A stretch of 64,000 nt of DNA, from positions 8,804,001-8,868,000 of the forward strand of contig NC_079516.1 in the NCBI RefSeq assembly GCF_000801105.2, written 5' to 3'. The notes under the pieces are model-generated. The model did not search any database and was not told the origin of the DNA. It was given only the letters and a program-made list of their open reading frames with translations. This document shows positions 1 to 11,991 of the stretch, piece by piece. The DNA comes from Raphanus sativus (Eukaryota > Streptophyta > Magnoliopsida > Brassicales > Brassicaceae). Positions within the stretch are counted from its first letter, which is position 1. Every line of letters begins with the position of its first letter. Both the position numbers and the translations under genes were made by a program.

Positions 1-21
1 TGCTTGAGGCATAGAGGAGAA

Positions 22-2146
22 CTAGATTTTGATCCGCACACCCGTGCGGGTGTATATTTCAAAAATATATTGCTATTTATTTCATGTCAATATTAAATTT
101 CGATAAAAAATTCAAATCTGAAGAACCAAACCGATCACGATCCAAAAGAGTAATACCAAACCCGAACCAAAATTGATTAAATATCCAAATTATTCAAAAT
201 TTTGATATTTAGACAACCGAAACCATAACTAATTTGAACCGAAGTATTTTAGATATCAAAATGTATCTGAAAAGATTAATATACTTATATATATTAATTA
301 TTTTTAGTTTTAATGTATATAGAAACATCCAGAATATATATGATACTTTTAGGTCGGTTTAAAACTTGAAAATATATAAAAATAGTCAAATATAAATATC
401 TAACATAGTAGAAGTACACTCAAAACACCAAAAATATTTAAAATAATTATTGATTTTTGATCCAAAATTTAAATTAAACCAATTTATTTGTTAAGTTTAG
501 GTATTCTAACTAAACTTAGAATATGTTATTTAACAAAATTTTAAATCAAACCAACATATGTTATTTAGATTTATATACAATATATTATTTTATTTATAGA
601 TTTTAAGAAATTCAAAATATATAATAAATTTTTAAAATAATTTAAATGGGTTGTCCGAACCCGAACTGAACCCGCAAAGATCTGAATGTAATTCGAACTG
701 AAATTTAGAAATATCTAAATGAGGTTGAAATCTTTGACCCCGGAACCCAAAACTCAAACAGATCCGAAACGAATCCGAATGGATACCTGAACTGAAATTT
801 AGAAATATATGAAAAGACTGAAATCTTTGACCCCGGAAATCCAAAACCCAAACAGATCCGAAACGAATCGGAATGGATACATGAATGTCCAGCCCTAGTC
901 ACTATTATGTATCATATATATGTCATCATATAATTAATGTATTGGTCTATCATATAAATAATCATATAATTAATAGTATTTTATATGTACCATCTTATAA
1001 ATAATCATATATATTAAATTCTTAAAGTTTAAGATGAAACATAAAAACCATAATTTAAGTTGGCATATGAAATTATCTTTTTGTTGTATTTTTCTTATAT
1101 ATATTTGAAAACATTTTTTAATAATGGAAAATATTTTAGTAAAAAAAAATTTTGAATATATGCATATTTTAAATAAAACATTTTCTTATAATATTTTATG
1201 ATTATTTTAGACAAACAATGTTTTTAGGTAATTAGATTAGTCCATTTTGTATATTTTAAAACTGATATAATGGATTTCAATTTTTATTAATAACATAAGC
1301 CATTATTTTTTTATTCTTGAACATACTTTTATCATGTTTCAATTTTTTTTATGTATTAGTTTTCTATGAATTATTATTAATTTTATGGTTTTTTTTTTAA
1401 AAAAGGAATCTTGAAATTTTTATATTTGACTAAATAAAATATAAGGTAACAATACTGTTTTAATTTTTTTATATACTATTTATATTTCAGTTTTGTGTTT
1501 TTATTTTCTCCATAAATAATTTGTAAATATAGTGACAGAATTGTAAATAAAAAGAAATATAGAAAGAATGTTGTTTAATTTATTGTAAAAATAAATGCTA
1601 AATATTTAAATAAAAAGAAGTATTAAATATGTTATTAATGTTTCTAAACAATTTTTATTTGTTATTAATTTATTAAAAGTACAATGGTTAAATGAATAAA
1701 TAAAAGAAAGTACATATCTCTATTATCCATGTTTCAAAACATATCTCATTTATTGTACTATCTTTATTTCTAAATAATCTAATTGTGTACTTCAACTTTG
1801 ATAATATATATATATAGTAACTATTAATAGACAAAAATTCTAAGTTTATTTTGTCAAAAAAAAACTATTAATAGACAAAAAGATGGATCCGTTGAAAATT
1901 TTTATGTTGAAAAAGATTGGGCCTGAAATTTGGCTAGTATTATATCTAATGGCATATTTAATTAATGTTCTGGTCCAATTTAAGTCGCTGGTCTAATTAA
2001 TGTTTTGGTCCAATTTAAATCGCTGGTTTAATTAATTAAGTAACTCGTGTTTGGTGGTTTAGTATATTGTCAGTGGCAATTCCTTGTAAATATTAAGAAA
2101 AAATCAGAGTTATTTCTAAATTGTACTTCACTTTTAATAGATTAGA
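22..2146 (-). mobile_element. Non-autonomous Helitron 1 (minus orientation)
   Basis: Read on the minus strand, the right edge starts with TC followed by an attaaaagtgaagtac motif, and the left edge ends in a GC-rich hairpin (ccgcac/gtgcgg), about 9 nt and then CTAG. The plus-strand flanks are A (21) and T (2147), as Helitrons require. The interior is very AT-rich, with no coding capacity seen. Around 640-900 it holds a ccgaacccgaa-rich repeat ending in a gtccagccctag motif. It shares both ends with the element at 2933-4311. Confidence 0.75.
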
Positions 2147-2147
2147 T

Positions 2148-2434
2148 GGTACCATGAAGGCAAACCCGGTAGCGGTGGCCCAAGAATTGGCGAGGGTTGC
2201 CCCAGCGAGCTCGAGTTGGCCGAGGTGAGAAGCAAACATCACAGATGTTAAAGGGATGCAATAGATGAAAAGATTTGTGAATATCATTGGAAGACCGTAA
2301 GTAATTTGAGCCTTTAATTCTTCCAGCTCTATCACTTTTTGAACCCAAGATGAGCTTTTCCTTCCTCCAACGTCATCTCCTCCAACTTCATGATCGTCCA
2401 GCAAGGGAGTGATCGTATTGGTAGGATCAACCAT
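2148..2434 (-). pseudogene. Truncated MATE efflux transporter first exon (ALF5-like)
   Basis: About 95 codons read from an ATG at 2434 towards lower coordinates. The N-terminus is acidic and cytosolic-like (ITPLLDD). It is followed by the start of a MATE fold: [20 protein letters not shown] (first membrane helix) and [20 protein letters not shown], both typical of plant DTX/MATE proteins and close to what I recall of Arabidopsis ALF5. MATE proteins export organic cations and xenobiotics in exchange for protons or sodium. Homology stops just after GFAFM, directly at the Helitron end at 2146, so the other roughly 11 helices are missing. The 21 bp beyond the Helitron do not obviously continue the protein. 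A TATA-like box lies upstream. I infer a gene fragment, although the remainder could lie beyond the window edge. Confidence 0.75.
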
Positions 2435-2510
2435 TGGATCTTCTTGATGAAGCTGTAAACTTGGTGTAATATGTAAATTTCTAACTTGTCACAAGAGAAC
2501 TTACAACGCC

Positions 2511-2522
2511 TTATTTATATAC
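2511..2522 (-). promoter_or_regulatory. TATA-like box upstream of the MATE fragment
   Basis: On the minus strand a tatataaataag sequence lies about 75 bp upstream of the MATE ATG, a normal plant TATA spacing. The promoter looks preserved even though the gene body is gone. Confidence 0.45.
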
Positions 2523-2932
2523 ACATAAGCTAAACTATCGTTGTCCTTACCATAACTGACTTATTAATCAAGATAAACACTATAGGTAATCCTAATCATA
2601 GACTGGATACCCTAAAAGCACTTATGCTTACTTTGGTTGCTGAGGATACTTAAGAATGGGAGATGAAGAAATGAATTAAATAAGGGAGATGAGTAGCTAC
2701 ACGTTAACACAAAGAAAGGCAAGCAGTGAGCTAAGGCTCAAAGTCAGAGGCCCCCTATCTCCAAACTTGCAACGTGTGGTTAATTAGTTTTGTTATTTTC
2801 GTGTAACTGATTTTAAATATCAGTGAATATATGTTCACATGTGGCATGTGTGTATGCTGATATGCTGATATAACTCAATAGTTCTTATGCTCCAAAACCT
2901 CAAATTAAAAAAAAAATTAAATTAATAGTTTA
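2523..2932. other. Intergenic, upstream of the MATE fragment
   Basis: No coding signal is seen. It is moderately AT-rich and ends at the CTAG terminus of the next Helitron. Confidence 0.5.
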
Positions 2933-3657
2933 CTAGATTTTGACCCGCACACCCGTGCAAATGTATATTTTTATAAAATATGTTGTTTTTATGTCAATAT
3001 TAGAATTGGACAAAAAATCCGAATCCAAAAAATCGAACTGATCCCGATACAAAAAGAAGTACCAAACCCGGACAAAAATTGATTAAATATCAAAATTTTG
3101 GTATTTACAGAACTGAAACCGAATCTGATATGAACCAAAGTATTCCAGATATCTGAATATATTTGAAATAGATTTATATACTTATGTATATTATTATTTT
3201 AGATTTAATGTATATAAAATATTCAGAATATATATAGTACTATAAGCTGGTTTTAAATAATGAAAATATATATAAATAGTCAAATGTAAATATCTAAAAA
3301 ATTAAAGTATAATCAAATCACCAAAAATACTTAAAATAATTATTTATTATCTGTCTAATATTTAAATCAAACCAATTATATGTTAAATTCATGTATCTAA
3401 TATATGTTATTCAAATTTATAGTAATATTTTTTTTTATTTGAGAAATTTAAAGTATATAATGAATTTTAAAAATAATTTAAATGAGTTATCCGAACCCGA
3501 ACAAACCCGTAAAGATCTGATTCGCTCCGAACCAAAATTTAGAATATTTGAAATGAAACTGAAATCTTTGACCCTGAAAACCCGAATTTTTTTTGAATAT
3601 ATGTATATTTTGAATCAATTTTGATATAAATCAAATTAAATTATTATTTTGATTTTG

Positions 3658-3692
<35 letters not shown>

Positions 3693-4311
3693 TTAAATTT
3701 TGTTTATGATTATTTTATAAAATGATATTTTTAGATAATTAGATTAACTCATTTTTGTATTATTTTAATTGACCAAATAGATAGTTTCTCGTAATATAAT
3801 AGATTCCCAGTTTTTAATAACATAGTTCATTCTTTTTTAGTATACTGGTATCTATGTTTTCAAACAACATTATATCATTTTTATAACTGCTATTTATGTT
3901 TCCAAACAAATGTCTTAATTTAAACTGATATTTCATGTTTCCAAACAAATTTATTTTTTAAACTATTATCCAAATTTTCAAATATGCATCTTTCAGTTTT
4001 TAATAATATAGATATCAAAATATAAATGATGTAATATACAAAAGGAATATAACAATATGAACCGAGTGGTCTTGTATTCCCATATCAAAATATTAAGAAA
4101 TCTAATATGGATTTGATTTTACGATCACTTTAAAAAACAATAATCGTATGTCCACAAAATTATTTTAGTCATTATATTCTTAATGGGCTTGGGAGTCCAC
4201 TAAGAAAATAAAGGGTTCATAGAGTTTTTATTATTTAGTTGAGTGGCATTGATTGTAAATATTAAAGAAAAATCAGGGTAAGTACTCAAATGTACTTCAC
4301 TTTTAATAGGA
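2933..4311 (-). mobile_element. Non-autonomous Helitron 2 (minus orientation)
   Basis: It has the same architecture as Helitron 1. The minus-strand 5' end is TC plus the attaaaagtgaagtac motif at 4290-4311. The 3' end is a degraded hairpin (gcacacccgtgc) followed by CTAG at 2933-2936. Flanks are A (2932) and T (4312). The interior carries a ccgaacccgaa-rich stretch (3480-3590) like that in Helitron 1 and a (TA)n run. It is about 750 bp shorter than Helitron 1. Confidence 0.7.
3657..3689. repeat. (TA)n microsatellite
   Basis: An uninterrupted TA run of about 16 units inside Helitron 2. Confidence 0.9.
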
Positions 4312-5373
4312 TAAATTTATTTATAAATATAGATTGTAAATTATTTTACGTTCAACAATTTTTTTGATATTATTATAATCAGTCACTCTGACATCTACCC
4401 ATTCAACAATCCACTCATTCATATTAGATCAACTCAATTAATCGCCTAAACTGGATCTATCTAATTAAAATTAAAATTTGAAAACTTGTTCAAAAATCTA
4501 AAACAAAAATATCATATTTGATAATACTTGACACAAATTAATTTTTAATCAAGAATGTTAAAATATAAATAAATCTATTGTAACATTGACAATGAATGAA
4601 GAAGAAGAACCGAAAGAACTTTAACGATAACTCTATTCATTAAAGGCATGTGAATTTATTCATACATTATGGTTTGAAGATTAGTAGTCTTTTTATTTAG
4701 CTAGAAGCGAAATAAAAAAAAATTGTTACCTAACAAATTTTGATCAATTCAAACCTCTGTATAATCAGCGTCAAAATTATATGAACGCAGCCTAGTTATG
4801 TGTAGAACGAAGCCTAACTCTCTAGAAATAAATCCGTCATTAACGAGCTTAAAACTCAATTTCATGGAGGAAAACTAAGAAAAAAATGTAACACCTCAAA
4901 ACCCAAGCCAAAAAAGTGGGTTTAAAGGAAAGTCTGCTGGTTCCCTTGCGTTTTCTATATAAATACAAAAGTGAAACAAAACCTGAGCTGTATAATACAA
5001 TGTATTCCGCTGGGACAAGACCGAAATGAAGTAGTCTGCTGGAACAAAAGCTGATCAGCTGCATGTGGTTAACGGCTACGTATGATGGTTGTCCCAGCGG
5101 AATACATTGAAATGCAACAATGTAGGGGGAGTTATGCAACAATATGGAGTTGTTGGTATGTGAAGTTGCTTCCAAGGATGAGCCTGAGTTGACACACTTA
5201 AACAAAAAGAGGAAAGTGAAAGAACACTTGGTATGGGAATGCAAAGAGATGAAGTGAACATGTTGTTGAGGCTTACAAGAGGTGTGATTGGCAATCGGTT
5301 TTGTGCTTGGATTAATAAAACTCAATCATCAATGAGGAGATTATTAGAATTTTGTGGTGAGTGAGTTTTCAAC
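4312..5373. other. Intergenic region containing a perfect 21-bp inverted repeat
   Basis: No gene is recognised. A 158-codon minus-strand open frame (5325-4849) is low-complexity and matches nothing I know. The notable item is an inverted repeat with arms at 4998-5018 and 5089-5109. Confidence 0.5.
4998..5109. repeat. Perfect 21-bp inverted repeat, about 70-nt loop
   Basis: The arm caatgtattccgctgggac(aa) at 4998-5018 is the exact reverse complement of 5089-5109. The arms are GC-richer than their surroundings. Pairing does not extend outward, which is unlike a typical long foldback. It could be an inverted duplication or a short hairpin RNA; I do not recognise it as a known miRNA. Confidence 0.7.
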
Positions 5374-6421
5374 TGGGAATTCGGCCAAAAAAACCTCAAC
5401 TTTGTACAAATTACCAAAACAAATATGAACTTTTGGGCTGGTCAAAAAAAACACTAAACTTTCATTGACTTGCCAATTTAGCACGCCGTCAGTTAATTTA
5501 ACAAACTTCGTTTATTGTTGGCGTTAAAGTGAGACGACGTCGTTTTATATGATATGAAAAATAGAAACAAATAGCCCTTTGGATTCGAACTCAGATTGGG
5601 TAGGACATTTGAAAAGGTGTTTTACCACTAGGCTAGTGACACTTTCAATGTACTTACTAACATATTTAATGTAATTTGGTACTCATTGAATATAATTTTT
5701 TTTCTAAAAACTTAAAAATATCTTTAAATTCCAAAAGATTGAAAAAATAAATATTTTTATAAAACTAATTTTGAAATTAAAATGAAAAAAAAATTTCTGA
5801 AAAAAATAAAAATCTTTTAAAAAAATTCAATATCTAGCTTAAAAATCGAAATTTAAGAAGAAAAAATATTATTTTATAAAAAAGAATTTAAATTTCGATT
5901 TTTTAAGCTAGATATTGAATTTTTTTTTAATTTTTTTTTTAAGAAAAAAATATTATTTTTAATTTTAATTTCAAAATTAATTTTATGAAAATATTTCTTT
6001 ATCAATTTGGAATTTTAAAGATATTTTTAAGTTTTTAGAGAATTTTTTATATTCAATGAGTACCAAATAATATTAAATATGTTAGTAAATACATTGAAAG
6101 TACCATTAGCCCAGTGATAAAACACCTTGTCAAATGTCCTACCCAACCTGAGTTCGAATCCAAAGGGCTACTTATTTTTATTTTTCAAATCATATAAAAC
6201 GACGTCGTTATCTCATTTGAAAATGACGTCGTTTTACATTAACGCCAACAATAAATGACGTTTATTAAATTAATTGACGGCGTGCTAAATTAATAAGTCA
6301 ACGAAAATATTATTAATTAATTGGCAAATCAATGAAAGTTTAGTGTTTTTTGGCCAGCCCAAAAGTTTATGTTTGTCTTGGCAATTCGTGCAAAGTTGAA
6401 GTTTTATTTGGCGGAATTCCC
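5374..6421. mobile_element. Foldback Mutator-like element with about 500-bp inverted arms
   Basis: The left end (gggaattcggccaaa) and the right end (reverse complement gggaattccgccaaa) begin arms that stay complementary almost to the centre near 5870-5930, so the whole element is a palindrome. It is flanked by gttttcaac (5365-5373) and gttttcaaa (6422-6430), a 9-bp target duplication with one mismatch, which is the Mutator superfamily signature. Each arm holds a tRNA-like pair of Pol III box motifs: right arm A box near 6106-6120 and B box near 6150-6161, with mirrored copies in the left arm near 5581-5640. No transposase is present. Confidence 0.8.
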
Positions 6422-6654
6422 GTTTTCAAAATAGTTTTATCAAGGTTATGTGATATAGACCTATATTAAAACCTCCAAAAATTCAAGAAATCAAACAATT
6501 GAACAAAAAATATAAATATTTTTTGGTTTGACATAGTAAATAAATTCAAGAAATCATAATTTTGTCTCGGGACGTTCACACGCACCCACGCACGCACGCG
6601 TACTCTCTTTTTTGCCAAATCAAATCTGAAACTCTCCTCTTTTTTGTTTAACCG

Positions 6655-6655
<1 letters not shown>

Positions 6656-6698
<43 letters not shown>
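6656..6698 (+). repeat. (CT)n tract in the MED33A leader
   Basis: About 20 CT units end 20 bp before the MED33A start codon. CT/GA microsatellites are common in plant 5' leaders and core promoters. It is probably polymorphic. Confidence 0.85.
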
Positions 6699-6703
<5 letters not shown>

Positions 6704-6717
6704 CTTCACAGAGAAAA

Positions 6718-9700
6718 ATGGCGGCTCCGGGACGGAGTACCGTCTGGGACGGAGTAATCGAGCTGACGAAGAAGGCTCAGGAACAGTGCGTCGACCCTCA
6801 CCTCTGGGCTTCCCGCTTATCCGCCAACTTGAAACCCTTCGTCGAGTTCCCCTCCACGGAGCTCGCGGAGGTTCTCGTCTCCTACATTTGCTGGGATAAC
6901 AACCTCCCCATCCTCTGGAAGTTCCTCCACAGAGCTATCGCTTTGAACCTCGTCTCTCCTCTCCTCGTTCTCTCCCTCCTCGCTCTCAGGTTGGTTTTGG
7001 AAAATGTAATCTTTTAGAGTCTTGAAGTGTTAAAGATTGAATCTTTATTGTTTGTAATTTTGGAAATGTATCTTTTAGAGTCTTGAAGTGTTAAAAGATT
7101 GAATCTTTATTGGTTTGGTTTCTTGTAGAGTTGTTCCAAACCGGTCTACTCAATCAGCGGCTTATAGACTTTACTTGGAGCTTCTCAAGAGATATGTTTT
7201 CACCATTAAAGATCATATTACCGGTTCTCACTACCACAAGTGAGTCGAGTCCTTGTTTCTTTGATACTGTTTCATTAATCATAGTTGAGTCCTATTTATA
7301 TGCTTTAATGTGGATATATACATAGAGAATACAAGTACTTTTATTGGCATACTAGTTGTTACCTTAGCATGGTTGGTTTCTTCTTTTTTTTGGGTGCAGC
7401 GTGATGAACTCAGTAGCAAACATTCTTCGTCTTCCAGAGTTGTTTCCTCTGGAAACAGACAGACCCGGTCTACTTGTTGTAGAGTTCGTCTTTAAGATGG
7501 TCTCACTGCTGCTTGATGCATGCTTAACTGATGAAGGTCTAATAGAGCTAAGCCAAGACTCCACTTCTCTGTGGCTAATCAAATCTCAAGATATGGAAAT
7601 TGACGAGAAGACCGGATCTGACGAGAAGTTACAGAGTTTAAACAACATCATGGCTATCGAGATGATTGCAGAGTTCCTCAGAGATACAGTGATCTCCAGG
7701 TTGCTATACTTGGTCTTCTCCAACAGGTAATGCATTACAGTCAGCCTAAAATGATAGCCACAAGCTTGGATTAGTAGTCATCATTTCTGTAAATGTTTGC
7801 TATTTGTAGGGTTTCAAAGTGGCATGAATTTGTCAGCAGAGTAAAGTTGCTTGCAGAAAGCTCATCAGCCTTGAGAAGTTCAAAGGTTGTTAACTCTGGG
7901 GATCTATTGGAGTTGGTTTCAAATAAACGATTTGGATATTCTCGTGACAGCAGCAACGAGGGTTCTTTACGCAAATCAAATGCAATTGTGGATTTTGGAT
8001 CTCTTGCTCCTTTTGCTGGCTTATGCCATGGAGCAAGTCTCTCTTCACTCTGGCTTCCTCTTGATCTGGTGTTTGAAGATGCTATGGATGGATATCAAGT
8101 TAACCCAACTAGTGCTATTGAAATCATTACCGGTTATTTGCAGACTCCCATCTTACTTTTTTGACTAAAGGATTATCACAAATGTATGGTGAAATAACTA
8201 ACCAAAACTTCAGGTCTAGCTAAAACGCTTAAAGGGTTTAATGGCAGCACTTGGCATGACACCTTCTTGGGTATTTGGATAGCAGCTCTTCGACTTGTTC
8301 AAAGGGTTAGACCAATCTCTAGACTAAAAGCTGCTTTATTTGGTTGGTTACTAATGTCTCTTCTGATTTACTTGTCTTTCTCTATTGCTAGGAAAGGGAT
8401 CCGATTGAAGGACCTATTCCTCGACTGGACACAAGGCTGTGTATGTCATTATGCATTGTACCTCTTGTAGTGGCCAGCCTTATCGAAGAGGGAGAGTACG
8501 AATTCGTCATGAAAACGCTACGAGGTGATCTTGTTACAAGTTTGCAGGTTCTTGGTGAATTCCCTACGTTGCTGGCTCCTCCCCAGTGCGTTGTTTCTGC
8601 TGCGAACAAGGCTGCCACGAAGGCAATCATGTTTTTGTCTGGTGGAGATGTTGGCAAGTCATGCTCTGATGTCATAAACATGAAGGACATGCCTATCAAC
8701 TGCCGTAAGTTAATGCAAATTCTGCGTTAAACCAATCTGTTTATCTTTGTGTGCTTCAGAAGTTAGGCCTAATGTACATGTTGTAGGTGGAAACATGCGT
8801 CACCTGATAGTTGAGGCTTGTATAGCAAGAAACATACTGGATACGTCGGCCTACTCGTGGCCTGGCTATGTTAACGGCCAAAACGACCAAATACCTCAGA
8901 GTCTGTCGAGTGAAGTTCCATGCTGGTCGTCATTTGTGAAAGGAGCCCCACTAAATGCTGCTATGGTGAAAGCATTGGTTTCAGTTCCTGCTTCAAGGTA
9001 GAATGAGTTCTTATTTCTTTTTGATTTCGTAGAATGACTAATATAAAAACTGTTAGCTGCTGAGTTTCAAAATCATAGCCTAAAAAACCATAATTTTTAC
9101 AAGAGTGAGAAGCGTGGTTGCATTCTAGTTCTGCCTCTTCTTCAGTTATTACTTTTTGTTTCAGATGATCTTTTTTAATTTACCGAGAGTAAAGCAACTG
9201 AAATTTAAGCTCATGGATTTGATGGAAGCTTAACGGAGGTGGAGAAACTATATGAGGTCGCAGTCAAAGGATCAGATGACGAGAAGATATCTGCTGCTAT
9301 TGTGCTTTGTGGGGCATCTCTCACACGGGGTTGGAACATTCAGGTCCGCATTTACATCCACCATTAGTGAAATTCTGTTGAGTTTACTGCTTGAAAACAC
9401 ATCTGTTTTTTTCTTACAGGAACACACTGTTGAATATCTTACAAGATTATTATCCCCACCCGTTCCAGCAGATTATTCCGGGGATGAAAGTCATCTAATT
9501 GGTTATGCCTGCATGCTGAATGCTATTATTGTTGGGATAGGATCTGTTGACAGCATTCAAATCTTCTCTTTGCATGGCATGGTATGTAAACTATTGTGCA
9601 AGTTTCTTGATGCTGCAAGATATATGTGGTTTTGATGAGAATACTCTTTTAGGTTCCGCAACTTGCTTGCTCACTAATGCCAATCTGTGAAGTGTTTGGA

Positions 9701-11730
9701 TCTTACACCCCGAGTGTATCCTGGACTCTTCCCTCTGGAGAAGAAATCTCAGCATATTCTGTTTTCTCCAATGCGTTCACTCTGCTTTTAAAGCTTTGGA
9801 GATTCAATCATCCTCCAATTGAGCACGGTGTAGGAGATGTGCCCACGGTTGGATCCCAACTCACACTCGAACATCTTCTTTTGGTGCGTAACTCTCATCT
9901 TGTTTCCTCAGAGACCCTTAACAAAGACCGGAACAGAAAGAGACTTTCGGAAGTTGCAAGGTCAGCATCTTGCCAGCCCGTGTTTGTTGACTCGTTCCCC
10001 AAGCTGAAACTCTGGTATAGGCAGCACCAGAGATGCATAGCTTCCACGTTATCAGAACTTACACATGGATCTCCTGTCCACCAGACAGTTGAAGCACTTC
10101 TCACCATGATGTTCAGAAAGGTTAATTCTGGCACAAGCAGTTCATCAGGAGCTGCAAGTGAAGACATCATTCCAAGACCTGAGTTTCCTGCTTGGGATAT
10201 CCTCAAAGCTGTTCCATATGTTGTCGATGCTGCTTTAACAGCTTGTTCTCATGGAAGGCTTTGTACTCGTGACTTAGCAACAGGTTTGTGCCTCGTGCTT
10301 TCTCTCTTGTGCCAATAATATATTATCATATATTGTGACAATAAGTGTTGTTCTTTCAGGTCTGAAAGATTTAACAGATTTTCTCCCGGCATCACTAGCA
10401 ACGATAGTGAGCTACTTGTCGGCTGAGGTGAGCAGAGGTGTTTGGAAGCAAGTATTCATGAACGGCATTGATTGGCCAAATCCGGCTGCAAACCTATCCA
10501 AAGTTGAGGAATACATAAAGAAAATTCTCGCAACAACAGGAGTTGATATCCCTAGCCTTGCTCCAGGTAAAACTATGCAACATGTTCAACATTTGTCTTA
10601 GATTTGTTGAAACTTGTCTTGTGAACTTATGATTGATTCTTGCTTGTGTTATAGCCGGAGGGAGTTCTCCAGCAACGCTTCCTTTACCTCTAGCCGCTTT
10701 CGTCACTCTAACCATTACGTACAAAGTCGACAAATCTTCAGAGCGTTTCCTCAATCTGGCCGGGCCAGCACTCGAGTGCTTGGCTGCAGCCTGCCCTTGG
10801 CCTTGCATGCCCATAGTAGCTTCGTTGTGGACCCAAAAGGCGAAACGTTGGTTTGAGTTTCTTGTTTTTTCTGCATCTCGCACCGTCTTCCTTCACAACC
10901 CAGACGCTGTGGTTCAGCTCCTCAGAAACTGCTTCAGTGCCACTCTCGGGTTAAACGCTGCACCCATGTCATATAGTGTTGGATCTCTTCTTGGCCATGG
11001 CGGGATCTTCCCTGTAGCACCGGGGATTCTCTACCTACGCATGTATCGTGCTCTCAGAGACACCGTCCCTGTAACGGAAGAGATTCTCTCTCTCCTGATA
11101 CATTCTGTGAAGGATATAGTACAGAACAGGCTCTCAAAGGAGCTGAAAACAGTGAAGACCGGATCAAGTTACGGCCAGAGTTCACTAGCAACAGCAATGA
11201 CTCAAGTCAAGCTTGCTGCTTCGCTTAGCGCCTCATTGGTATGGCTAACCGGCGGCTTAGGTGTGGTCCACCTACTCATCAAAGAGACCATCCCGTCCTG
11301 GTTTCTATCGGTTGACCAAGAACAAGAAGGACCATCTGAGCTAGTTGCGGAGCTAAGAGGGAATGCCCTTGCTTACTTTGTGGTCCTATGTGGAGCATTC
11401 GCTTGGGGGATGGACTGGAGATCAGCTGCATCGAAACGCCGCCAAGGGATCATGGGAAGCCACTTGGAGTTCCTCGCGAGTGCCTTGGACGGTAAAATAT
11501 CAGTGGGGTGCGAGACAGCAACTTGGCGAGCTTATATTACCGGTTTGGTGAGTCTAATGGTGAGCTGTTTGCCAAGTTGGGTGATAGAGATCGATACAGA
11601 AGTGATGAAGAGTCTGAGCAACGGGCTGAGACGGTGGGGGAAAGATGAGCTAGCGGTTTTACTTCTCTCCATGGGAGGTCTTAAATCAATGGATCATGCC
11701 GCTGAGTTTATCATTCATTCGCGTTCCTAG
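6718..11730 (+). CDS. MED33A: Mediator complex subunit 33A (RFR1/REF4 family)
   Basis: This is a plant-specific tail-module Mediator subunit. In Arabidopsis the REF4/RFR1 pair restrains phenylpropanoid (lignin) biosynthesis. Twelve exons join in frame with GT-AG introns: 6718-6989, 7129-7239, 7400-7726, 7810-8132, 8214-8305, 8392-8704, 8787-8997, 9229-9343, 9420-9581, 9653-10283, 10360-10566 and 10655-11730, giving 1279 residues, the normal family length of about 1275-1310. The protein is helical-repeat-like with no catalytic motif. Diagnostic blocks include AELAEVLVSYICWDNN-type sequence near residues 58-75, GLCHGASLSSLWLPLDLVFE in exon 4, and the long C-terminal exon with GPALECLAAACPWPCMPIVA. 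The start is the first ATG after a CT-rich leader. The weakest splice site is the exon 8 acceptor (gatggaag). Position and sequence favour the MED33A paralogue over MED33B. It looks fully functional. Confidence 0.93.
6995..7118 (+). repeat. 63-bp tandem duplication inside MED33A intron 1
   Basis: Two near-identical copies (about 6995-7057 and 7058-7118) share the core tcttttagagtcttgaagtg. They fill most of the intron and stop just before the acceptor, so splicing is probably unaffected. Confidence 0.8.
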
Positions 11731-11991
11731 CTTCTTCTAAGTGTTTTGATCTCTTTCATAGTGTTTTAGTTGATTTGCTTGACGGTGGATAGTTTTGGCT
11801 TACTCTACTAGCTAGTGTGATGACTCTAACACGCATGTATAGGGGATGATGAAAAGAATAAAAATCTTGTGAAGAATTAAATGTTCTTTTCTCATAATAT
11901 ACATTATGATGATCTGGTTTTTGCTACCACATGGAATAATAAAAGAAAACATAGTTTGTATCATAGTGTAGACAATAAAAATGAGGAAAAT
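11731..11991. other. Short intergenic gap between convergent genes
   Basis: These 261 bp hold the 3' ends of MED33A (plus) and F-box gene 1 (minus). Transcripts from the two genes are likely to approach or overlap here. Confidence 0.5.

Noticed and set aside
4849..5325. 158-codon open frame on the minus strand
   Set aside because: Low-complexity, no domain, promoter or splice support, and it spans the inverted repeat. Treated as chance.
5581..5650. Possible tRNA gene (B-box and A-box motifs)
   Set aside because: The motifs are mirrored in the other arm of the foldback element and no cloverleaf can be folded. They are SINE-like remnants, not a tRNA gene.
7364..11551. Several open frames on both strands within MED33A
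   Set aside because: They overlap well-supported MED33A exons in other frames and are shadows of its coding sequence.
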